From Ampullaceana balthica (Eukaryota > Mollusca > Gastropoda > Lymnaeidae): 64,000 bases of DNA. Below are positions 10,838-19,494 of this stretch, one piece after another. Below the pieces are notes generated by a model. It was not told the origin of the DNA, searched no databases, and saw nothing but the letters and a program-made list of their open reading frames with translations. The translations under genes and the position numbers were made by a program. Within the stretch, counting starts at the first letter, position 1. Every line of letters begins with the position of its first letter. The stretch lies in the NCBI GenBank assembly GCA_944989445.1, contig CALYLW010000333.1, positions 119,347-183,346 on the forward strand. The letters run 5' to 3'.

Positions 10838-11471
10838 TAGGACTGCGGAAATTAACGATTAATTTGTCGATTAATCGTTAAAAAATTTTTATCGATAAAA
10901 ATTATTTTAATCGATACAAATTCGATTAAAATTAAAGAAAATATTTATAATATTTTTAAATTTTTTATTAATAAATAATTAATTTTTAATGATTAATAAT
11001 AATTTATATATATTTTTACGTACAAACTTCTCCCGCGTAATATTATAATTTATTTTATTACTTTATGTGGACCGGCAGACGTCAACTAAAAAATGGCTGA
11101 CAGCATCAGCGCAGTTAAATTTAAACATATAACTAGAAAGTTGAGCAAAAATTTTGTTTTTAAGCTAACTGCTGATGGCAAAGTCGAAGATGGTGAAAAT
11201 GTTTACTGTGTTCACTGCCATAAACAATTCTCTTTTAAAGGATCAAATACATCGCTTACGTACCACCTTCAGCACAAACATCCGATCAAGTATCAACACA
11301 TTGTCACAAAATTTAGTTCAAAATATTCTTAATGTTCAATGTCCGTGAGAAATTATCAGTTTAATGACGTCATAAATTTATATTTTTGGCTTTAATCGAA
11401 ATTATCGATTAATTAATCGATAATTTTTCAAAAGTTAACGATTAAATTTAAATTAATCGATAACAGCCCTA
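10838..11471 (+). mobile_element. Compact hAT element carrying only a BED zinc-finger gene
   Basis: Flanked by a perfect 8-bp duplication AATAAAAT (10830-10837 and 11472-11479). The termini are TAGGACTGC on the left and CAGCCCTA on the right, and both ends are rich in ATTAATCGATTA-type palindromes. The 634-bp element contains the 79-codon BED ORF and no transposase catalytic domain. A related, larger and decayed copy lies at 13091-13900. Confidence 0.9.
11093..11332 (+). CDS. BED-type zinc-finger protein, 79 aa, within a hAT element
   Basis: The 79-residue product has C39-x2-C42-x15-H58-x4-H63, with the conserved 'SNTSLTYHLQHKH' helix of BED fingers (DNA-binding domains found at the N-terminus of hAT transposases and ZBED proteins). 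The N-terminal part is basic. The frame is intact from ATG to TAA and then the element ends, so the DDE and dimerisation domains are absent. It would bind DNA in the nucleus if expressed. It may be a truncated remnant or a stand-alone binding protein. Confidence 0.6.
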   Translation: MADSISAVKFKHITRKLSKNFVFKLTADGKVEDGENVYCVHCHKQFSFKGSNTSLTYHLQHKHPIKYQHIVTKFSSKYS

Positions 11472-11479
11472 AATAAAAT

Positions 11480-11869
11480 GGATGCTAACAGATTCGTGGC
11501 GGAGAATATTCAAAACTGGCAAGAGTATCACCATTAGTTAAATCATTAAACCTTAAAACACTTGAGAATTAAAGAGCAAAGTAGTAATAATAGATAAGGC
11601 AATTATACAATCCTGGAAATACCACAAAAAGATAATTCTAATGGAACCCTCACATAGTGATAGGAATAAAAACTCTTACACATTTTCGTTTGTCCCGTCT
11701 GGATTTCGGACGTGGAAAGTTTTGCCTGGTGAAGCCAGGGAAACAAACACTCTATTAACATTTAAACTCGAATAAAAATGCAAGACTAGACATAAACCAT
11801 AGATAAGCGTAGGATGCAACAATCTTCTGTAGAGAAGTAGCGTCTGTAACAAATAAGATAAGATAACTT
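11480..11869 (+). mobile_element. LINE 3' end, 5'-truncated (family with GATAA tail)
   Basis: The degenerate translation matches the end of a non-LTR RT ('RFVAENI', 'FVPSGFRTWKVLP', 'LLTFKLE'). A 3' UTR follows with 'AACCATAGATAAGCGTAGG' and an (ATAAG)n tail near 11850. Other copies with the same 3' UTR are at 31990-32125 and 47025-47465. Frameshifts and stops make it non-functional. Confidence 0.7.
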
Positions 11870-12180
11870 CAGTGGCGTAGCGATGTTGGGCAGGGGGGGG
11901 GGAGGGGAAATGCCCCGGGCGGAAATCTTTTAGGGGCGGCAAATGCCTCGTTGTTGATTACCGTAACTTCTATAAAGACAAATTAGAAAGCAAGTGAATC
12001 TCTTTATCAAAATAAAACAGACGCCGAATAAGAAATTAATTAAAGAAATAAAGGCACTATCCTAAAATATGTGAACAATTATTCTGCCAAAACTTCAAAC
12101 TCAATATTGGATATAATTTCTTCTGTTACGTATGCTAATGAATAAAAAAAAACAAGATACTTTAGTAGCATGAGATGGCG
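11870..12180. mobile_element. hAT terminal fragment (CAGTGGCGTAGC type)
   Basis: Begins CAGTGGCGTAGCG, the same terminus as the elements at 37933 and 46526. It is followed by the G-rich 'GCCCCGGGCGG' segment common to their ends. The other end was not identified, so the right limit is approximate. Confidence 0.5.
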
Positions 12181-12239
12181 CTAATGATATGCTGGTAACT
12201 TAATTTATTCTTCAAATTTGACACCCACTCCCGTTGTAG

Positions 12240-13090
12240 AAGCGAAAATTGCTGTTTTGTTAGCGGTGTTTTGTTTGAACGTCTTGAATTCTCAGAGCGC
12301 TGAACATCAGTACTATACCTACCGTTTAGTTCTTCTATTAGACATGTGTAATAATTTTCATATTCAATAAAGTATAAGTTTCTAGTCTCTACGCGTAAGC
12401 TAGCGTAAGAAAATAGTAATTACAGTTTGGCTTTACTCTTATACAATTTTATCCCAAATCAAATTATACAAAAACGGCTTCCTTTACATTTTGAACATAG
12501 GGGAAGGCGGGGAGAGCTAAGGAAAGAAATAGCTATAAGGGTATTAAGGCTATAATGATATAATCTACAGGTATTTTGAAACCATTTTAATAAATAAAAT
12601 TCATAAATCACTACCTGTGTAAGACAGGCCACTCCTACCACATTCCATCAAGGCCAGGTAAGTCCTGTTTTTAACCAGAGCCGGGTTTTACCTTGCTAAC
12701 AATTTCCACGAAACTAACCTCAACCCCCCCCCCACCCCTCCATACAAAGGAGACATTTCAATAAATGGCAGAACAGGATACGGCCTCTCCTAATTTTTTC
12801 GGAACGACTCTGGTTTGAGGTGGTGTGATATTTATACATGAACGATATTTGAATAAGCAGTTGGTTATTAATTTATACTGGTACAAACGTAAAGGTTATA
12901 AACATTGAAGACCAACAACGCAAGAAGGTAACGTAGATTTATTATTCGCTTCTGTTATATATTAGGTGGAAAAGTAAGAAGTACTAACAATGATGGTTTA
13001 ACCAGCTTAGCATAAAACAGGCTTTCATTAACGTTTTCGTTAAGTTTTAGCCGATGTTATGTGTAAATAAAAAAGTGCGTTAAATTACTT
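12240..13090 (+). repeat. Receptor unit 1, upstream block (possible promoter and exon 1)
   Basis: The block is shared with 32240-32932 (unit 2), 48550-49720 (unit 3) and 59170-59920 (unit 4). Landmarks are 'TAAGCTAGCGTAAGAAAATAG', 'CCAGAGC..GGTTTTACCT', 'TACAAAGGAGACATTT', 'GAACGATATTTG' and 'GACCAACAACGCAAGAAG'. A TATTTATA motif lies about 95 bp before a conserved splice donor at 12928. No conserved reading frame crosses it, so if it is an exon it is likely 5' UTR. Confidence 0.65.
12926..12934 (+). promoter_or_regulatory. Conserved splice donor candidate, unit 1
   Basis: AAG|GTAACGTAG with GT at 12928. The same position is AAG|GTAATATAG at 49497 (unit 3) and AAG|GTAATGTAG at 59717 (unit 4). 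Conservation of a good donor in three copies supports a real 5' UTR exon spliced to the acceptor at 16868 (intron about 3.9 kb). This is inference without transcript data. Confidence 0.45.
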
Positions 13091-13900
13091 TAGTTTTGGA
13101 TATCAATTAATTAACGATTAATTTCTCGATTAATCGTTAAAGGTTTTAACGATTAAATTGTTTTTTAACGGTTAATCGACCCATCACTTACAAATTATTG
13201 GAAGTGAAAAAGTAAAAAAAAATAAAAAAAAATAGCGCCGATAAATAATAAAAAAATTTCTGACGATTACACGAACATTTTGGTTTTAAACTATTGACTG
13301 ACGGGAATGTTCAAAATGTTGATACAGTTTATTGTATCCATTGTGAGAAATTGTTTGCCTACCATGGTTCTAACACTTCGCCTACTTATCAAACCAAATG
13401 AAAAGCGTATTAAGCTAATGGTAGTAATAGAGACTGACTAAGAGACAGAAAATGACGACAGCTCATCTGATGAATTATTGCTTTACAAAATGAAGATGAA
13501 AGTTCCTGAATCCATTAACCATCTACAATGGTGGAAACTTATTGAACACCGATATCCGATAATGTCATTCCTTGCCAAGGCCGATTTGTACATACCAGTT
13601 AACTCAGTTCCATGTGAGTGATTTTTCAGCTCAGCTGGTTATATTGTCAATTAGATCCGCTCATCTCTTGAACCAAATAATGTCAACACGCTTGTCTTTT
13701 TGCGTAGTTGGTTAAAAGAGGACACATAAAATAAAGGAGACATTCCGGTGTTATTTCGATTTTCAACAAGAACGTTTAATACGTGTAACTTATGACATCA
13801 TAAATTGTAATTTTTGGCTTTAATCGAAAATAACGACTAATTAATCGTTAATATTTCAAAATTTAACGATTAAATTTAAATAAATCGTTATCAGCCCTAG
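13091..13900 (+). pseudogene. Decayed hAT transposon with BED and dimerisation-domain remnants
   Basis: The ends are the same ATTAATCGTTAA palindromic sequence as the 10838 element, and the right end is CAGCCCTA. Inside, about 13320-13400 is a degraded BED finger ('CIHCEKLFAYHGSNTS'-like). About 13500-13725 encodes the hAT C-terminal dimerisation domain ('LQWWKLIEHRYPI', then 'LYIPVNSVPCE', then 'RSSLEPNNVN'), with stops. The catalytic middle is deleted. It sits in the presumed intron of gene A. Confidence 0.75.
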
Positions 13901-13955
13901 TTTATTGACATTAGAACCGCCTACGACCTCGAAAAAAGAGGTTATGGGATACATA

Positions 13956-13984
<29 letters not shown>

Positions 13985-13987
<3 letters not shown>

Positions 13988-16136
13988 ACGAGTTGGTGTA
14001 TGGTATTGTTACGTGTGTAAAATAGTTGATATATGGTATTATAATGTATGTTGATATATGGTATTATAATGTATGTTGATATATGGTATTATAATGTATG
14101 TTGATATATGGTATTATAATGTATGTTGATATATGGTATTATAATGTGTAGAAACGAGTTCATGTATGGTATAAATATGTATGTAAACGAATTGATGTAC
14201 GGTATTATTATGTGCGTAAACGTGTTAATTTGTGGTATTATTATGTATGTTGATGTATGGTATTATTATGTATGTTGATGTACGGTATTATTATGTATGT
14301 TGATGTATGGTATTGTTATGTATGTTGAGATACGGTATTGTTATGTAATGTTGAGATATGGTATTGTTATGTATGTTGATGTATGGTATTATTATGTATG
14401 TTGATGTATGGTATTATTATGTATGTTGATGTATGGTATTATTATGTATGTTGATGTATGGTATTATTATGTATGTTGATGTATGGTATTATTATGTATG
14501 TTGATGAATGGTATTATTATGTATGTTGATGTACGGTATTATTATGTATGTTGATGTACGGTATTATTATGTATGTTGATGTACGGTATTATTATGTATG
14601 TTGATGTATGGTATTATTATGTATGTTGATGTATGGTATTATTATGTATGTTGATGAATGGTATTATTATGTATGTTGATGTATGGTATTATGTATGTAT
14701 GTTGATGTATGGTATTATTATGTATGTTGATGTATGGTATTATTATGTATGTTGATGTATGTATGTATTATGTATGTTGATGTATGTATTATTATGTATG
14801 TTGATGAATGTATTATTATGTATGTTGATGTATGGTATTATTATGTATGTTGATGAATGGTATTATTATGTATGTTGATGTATGGTATTATTATCTATGT
14901 TGATGTATGGTATTATTATGTATGTTGATGATGGTATTATTATGTATGTTGATGAATGGTATTATGTATGTATGTTGATGTATGGTATTATTATGTATGT
15001 TGATGTATGCTATGTATTATGTATGTTGATGAATGGTATTATTATGTATGTTGATGAATGGTATTATTATGTATGTTGATGTATGGTATTATGTATGTAT
15101 GTTGATGAATGGTATTATTATGTATGTTGATGTATGGTATTATTATGTACGTTGATGTACGGTATTATTATGTATGTTGATGAATGGTATTATTATGTAT
15201 GTGATGTATGGTATTATTATGTATGTTGATGTATGGTATTATGTATGTATGTTGATGTATGGTATGTATGTATGTTGATGTATGGTATTATGTATGTATG
15301 TTGATGATGGATTATTATGTATGTGATGTATGGTATTATTATGTATGTTGATGTACGGTATTATGTATGTATGTTGATGAATGGTATTATGTATGTATGT
15401 TGATGTACGGTATTATGTATGTATGTTGATGTACGGTATTATGTATGTATGTTGATGTACGGTATGTATTATGTATGTTGATGTACGTATTATTATGTAT
15501 GTTGATGTACGGTATTATGTATGTATGTTGATGTACTGTATGTATTATGTATGTTGATATATGGTATTGTTATGTATGTTGATGTACGGTATTATGTATG
15601 TATGTTGATGTACGGTATGTATGTATGTATGTTGATGTATGGTATTGTTATGTATGTTGATGTATGGTATTATGTATGTATGTTGATGTATGGTATGTAT
15701 TATGTATGTTGATGTACGGTATTATGTATGTATGTTGATGTACGGTATGTATTATGTATGTTGATGTACGGTATGTATTATGTATGTTGATGTACGGTAT
15801 GTATGTATGTATGTTGATGTATGGTATTGTTATGTATGTTGATGTATGGTATGTATTATGTATGTTGATGTACGGTATGTATTATCGATGTTGATGTATG
15901 GTATTGTATGTATGTTGAGTATGGTATTGTTATGTAATGTTGAGATATGTATTGTTATGTATGTTGATGTATGGTATTGTTATGTATGTTGATGTATGTT
16001 ATTGTTATGTATGTTGATGTATGTATTATGTATGTATGTATGTATATGTATGTTATGTATGTATGTATGTATGTATGTATGTATGTTGATGTATGTATGT
16101 ATGTATGTTGATGTATGTATGTATGTATGTATGTTG

Positions 16137-16168
<32 letters not shown>

Positions 16169-16490
16169 TGTATGTATGTATGTATGTATGTATGTATGTA
16201 TGTATGTTGATGTATGTATGTATGTATGTTGATGTATGTATTGTATGTATGTATGTATGTATGTTATGTATGTATGTATGTATGGTATGTATGTATGTTA
16301 TGTATGTATGTATGTATGTATGTTGATGTATGTATGTATGTATGTTGATGTATGTTTATGTATGTATGTATGTTGATGTATGTGTTGTATGTATGTTGAT
16401 GTATGGTATTGTTATGTATGTTGATATATGTATGTATTATGTATGTTGATGTATGGTACTATTATGTATGTAAACGAGTTGATGTATGGT
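13985..16490. repeat. 2.5-kb intronic minisatellite, 25-bp unit grading into (TATG)n
   Basis: The unit is GTATGGTATTATTATGTATG followed by TTGAT. It is homogenised between 14230 and 15000, then rearranged, and becomes nearly pure TATG at 16020-16330. Related but short versions with 'GTGTGTAAACGAGTTGATGTA' units lie upstream of gene B (42100-43080) and gene C (51870-52110), so the array predates the gene duplications and expanded in unit 1. Frames with Met-Tyr-Val repeats are artefacts. Confidence 0.93.
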
Positions 16491-16505
16491 ATGTCAATGA
16501 GTTAT

Positions 16506-16672
16506 TTAAGTTCCGCGGCTGCGCTGCCTTGAAGATTTCTGACCGATGCCGCGCAGCAGTGTAGAACTACCGTGCATCAAATTTATTAAAATATGGCAAA
16601 AAAAAGGATGCAAACGAATTTTTTTTTGTTTTTTACTTTGCAAATGGACCAACGAACCTTAGATTTAACATT
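16506..16672. mobile_element. CAATGTTCCC-family MITE, inverted copy
   Basis: Contains 'GGCTGCGC', 'TCTGACCGATGCCGCGCAG' and, at the other side, 'GACCAACGAACCTTAG'. These are the complements of the family segments seen at 5476 and 22861. The termini are eroded, so the limits are approximate. Confidence 0.6.
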
Positions 16673-16854
16673 TAATTTGATCTAATTACAATAACAGATT
16701 GATGGTATGATATGTGTACACGAGTTTATGTATGGCAATGTGTGTGTAAAATTTTGATGGCTCTATGCATTCTTTAAGATAATTTTTGTTTCATTACGTC
16801 TTTAGTTGAAAAATGAAATTTCGAACCCTTTCTCAAAATGAATAAACTATTTCT

Positions 16855-16870
16855 TTCCTACTATTTCAGG
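16855..16870 (+). promoter_or_regulatory. Splice acceptor before gene A coding exon
   Basis: TTCCTACTATTTCAG|GTTTAAAATTC, with AG at 16868-16869. The same acceptor and following sequence occur before gene B (AG 43208-43209) and gene C (AG 53493-53494). The exon has about 48 nt of 5' UTR before the ATG. Confidence 0.7.
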
Positions 16871-16917
16871 TTTAAAATTCAATCGAAATCTTGTAACCTT
16901 TAAATCCAACCCCGACT

Positions 16918-18219
16918 ATGGCAATCGACAGCACTGCAGCACTAGAATACCTTTACTTGCTTCTTGGTGGGAGTTCATACCAATTGAACTTTGATCAGGA
17001 CGCCTACATCGCGACAAGTAAAGCCCTCTGCATCATCTTTCTTCTCCTAATCTTGTTCTCCAACGCCCTGCTCATATACAAAAACGTCCGAAAGCTGGAT
17101 TTCTTCACTAGACCCAAGAACCAGATCATAATATCCATGGCTATTGGAGACATATTCTTCGCTTTGTTCCCGCTCGTTGTCTATGCAAAGACTTTGTTTG
17201 GAGATTACAGTCAGGATCTGGAGTTATGCAGGCTGGTAATGAGGTCAGACACGTATATGAGGTACCTCATTCATTTCGTCTACGGTCTAGGGATTTGCGT
17301 CCTGGGAATGGAACTTATATTTCGCAACAAGATCCACAACATGACGGACAGCAAGATGTCGAAGATCGTTGTGTCTTTAGCGCTCAGCAGCTTGCCTTGG
17401 CTGCTGGGTCTCATAGTTGTATTACCCCTCTGTTTGGCCAACTGGGATCCGACAACGTGTAAGTCTGTGCAGACCCTTGACCAAGCAAAGGCCAAGTTCG
17501 TCATATCTGTTATTCTTCCCGCGTGTGCTGCTGTTATCATATGCATTGTCATCAACTGCTGTGTATTTACTTCAACCCGTTACCAGCAACAAACAGTTAC
17601 CTCCCAACCAATGGTCGTCGTATCAACGAGCACCTCCAGTTCTCAGATGCAGTCTGGGAATGGATACACAGCGCCGCCACCTCATGGATATTATCCAGCC
17701 CAGCAGTATCCACAGCAACCCATCCCCGGACAGTATCCAGCCCAGCCCTATCCCCAGCAACTCATCCCCGGACAGTATCCAGCCCAGCAGTATCCACAGC
17801 AACCCATCCCCGGACAGTATCCACTCCAGCCTTACCCTCAACAGATGAACAACCCACAAGCCAACCAGCCTTATCCCACACAGCAACCCTGCAACCCGGC
17901 ACAACCCCTCACCACGGCGCAACCTTACAACGCGGCGCAACCCTACACCGTAGCACAGCAGAGCCAAGGCTTACAGAACAGCACGGGAATTACCTTGTCC
18001 AATGTTCACCGGGAAAAGTCAAGGCTCCTGGCTATCGCCATAGTTTTCTTTCTCCTCGTCGTTCCCCAGGCCATCTTTTACCTCAGCTACAATCTGAACT
18101 TAACAGTATACTTAAACAGGCTCGCATATGTAGCCATTAGCAACTTCCTGTTTTGGATCATGGTCATCAGGTCAATTGTCACACCGCTGATAATGTATTG
18201 CTACTCAGACGACATATAG
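16918..18219 (+). CDS. Seven-transmembrane receptor A (rhodopsin-like, orphan)
   Basis: 433 aa. Seven hydrophobic segments lie at about 34-56, 69-94, 115-137, 148-173, 194-217, 369-391 and 402-427. TM2 has MAIGD (class A Asp). Cys104 and Cys181 fit the conserved extracellular disulphide. Pro occurs in TM5 (ILPAC) and TM6 (VVPQ), and TM7 ends TPLIMY, a variant of NPxxY. The TM3 end reads MELIFR instead of DRY. The third intracellular loop is about 150 residues, with PQQ/PGQYPAQ repeats at about 245-345. The C-tail is only four residues (SDDI), so G-protein and arrestin contacts would have to use the loops. The start ATG follows the conserved acceptor by 48 nt. It is intact, and its paralogs are at 43257 and 53548. 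The ligand is unknown; a lineage-specific chemosensory role is only a guess. Confidence 0.85.
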   Translation: MAIDSTAALEYLYLLLGGSSYQLNFDQDAYIATSKALCIIFLLLILFSNALLIYKNVRKLDFFTRPKNQIIISMAIGDIFFALFPLVVYAKTLFGDYSQDLELCRLVMRSDTYMRYLIHFVYGLGICVLGMELIFRNKIHNMTDSKMSKIVVSLALSSLPWLLGLIVVLPLCLANWDPTTCKSVQTLDQAKAKFVISVILPACAAVIICIVINCCVFTSTRYQQQTVTSQPMVVVSTSTSSSQMQSGNGYTAPPPHGYYPAQQYPQQPIPGQYPAQPYPQQLIPGQYPAQQYPQQPIPGQYPLQPYPQQMNNPQANQPYPTQQPCNPAQPLTTAQPYNAAQPYTVAQQSQGLQNSTGITLSNVHREKSRLLAIAIVFFLLVVPQAIFYLSYNLNLTVYLNRLAYVAISNFLFWIMVIRSIVTPLIMYCYSDDI

Positions 18220-18605
18220 ACAAGTACAGCTATTCCCACTACTGATAGACAAGTACAACTATTCCCACTACTGATAGACAAGTACAGCTATTCCCACTAC
18301 TGATAGACAAGTACAGCTATTCCCACTACTGATAGACAAGTACAGCTATTCCCACTACTGATAGACAAGTACAGCTATTCCCACTACTGATAGACAAGTA
18401 CAGCTATTCCCACTACTGATAGACAAGTACAGCTATTCCCACTACTGATAGACAAGTACAGCTATTCCCACTACTGATAGACAAGTACAGCTATTCCCAC
18501 TACTGATAGACAAGTACAGCTATTCCCACTACTTATGGAATGGCACAGCTATTCCCACTACTGACATACAAGCTATTCCCTCTACTGATAGACAAGTACA
18601 GCGAC
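18210..18605. repeat. 29-bp minisatellite in the 3' UTR of gene A
   Basis: The unit is GACAAGTACAGCTATTCCCA plus CTACTGATA, in about 13 copies. The first unit overlaps the stop codon: the TAG of the CDS is the 'TAGACAAG' of the repeat. The same unit starts at the stop codons of genes B and C. Confidence 0.95.
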
Positions 18606-18609
18606 CCTG

Positions 18610-19400
18610 ACGACTAATGGACAATTTGTTACTTTTATGATGATTAAATAAAAATTAACGCTTTTCTTGTTTCTAGGATACTGCAGTTTTTATGTAAAGA
18701 CAAGTATGGAGCACGGATATTCAAATGATTTAAGAGCAAATTGATGATATTCTGATGAAAAAAAAACACATCAAAGTTTAGTGTCTGAAAGAACCATAAT
18801 CATCATTCGCAAAACTATCGAGTCTCCTCATCTGAATTCCGTGAAAATCTGTACAGTTTCATGTTATTATCTTAAAGGTTTTACATGTATGCACTTCCAA
18901 TGAAAACATCAACCACCAAGTTTTGTGAGTTTTGTTGTATTTGAGAGGTGTTGTAAACATGTCAAATTGAATGTGTTTGTTAAGTCATTTTAGCCAATCA
19001 AGTTTCTCGCCCATGAATGTAGCTTTATTTGTGTGTCAAAATGTTATTTATGCTGAATGTGTCACTGTCACACTATCGACACTGAATGTGTCACTGTCGC
19101 AATATCAATATTGAACGTGTCACTGTCACACTATCAATACTGAATTTATCACTGCCACAATTTCAATACTGAATGTTTCACTCTCACAACAATATCAATA
19201 CTGAGTGTGTCAATGTGAGAGTCTGAATACTAAATATTATTGTCACATTATCAACCTAAATGCATGAGTTACTGTCACAATATCAACACTGAATGTGTCA
19301 AAGTGGCAGCTTGGCTACTGGATTTGTCAATGTCACAGTTTCAATTCTGAATGTGCCCCTGTCATTTCACGTGGGTGGCACTCGGTTAAGTTTGTTTCTA
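18610..19400 (+). repeat. Unit 1 3' flank with second 29-bp minisatellite
   Basis: 18690-18960 matches 8700-8960 and 45550-45840. From about 19050 to 19360, imperfect 29-bp units of ACTGAATGTGTCACTGTCAC plus AATATCAAT repeat about ten times. This unit is unrelated in sequence to the 3' UTR unit although the period is the same. Confidence 0.8.
18647..18652 (+). terminator. Polyadenylation signal candidate, gene A
   Basis: AATAAA about 430 nt after the stop and just past the minisatellite. A GT/T-rich stretch follows at 18660-18695. In gene B this position is mutated (AAAAAAAC) and the next AATAAA is at 45762. Confidence 0.45.
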
Positions 19401-19494
19401 CTTAAACACGCTGGATACAATGCAGAGAAATACATTTAGAATAGAACTAGACAGAAATACTCCACCAAACTAACAGATAGGGATATAAGGGAAT

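Noticed and set aside
17417..18140. Overlapping alternative frames within receptor A (143 and 205 codons)
   Set aside because: Ser/Pro/His-rich shadows of the repeat loop; similar shadows occur in B and C.
18210..18605. CRISPR-like spaced direct repeats
   Set aside because: Units are contiguous 29-bp minisatellite monomers with no unique spacers, in a eukaryotic context with no cas genes.
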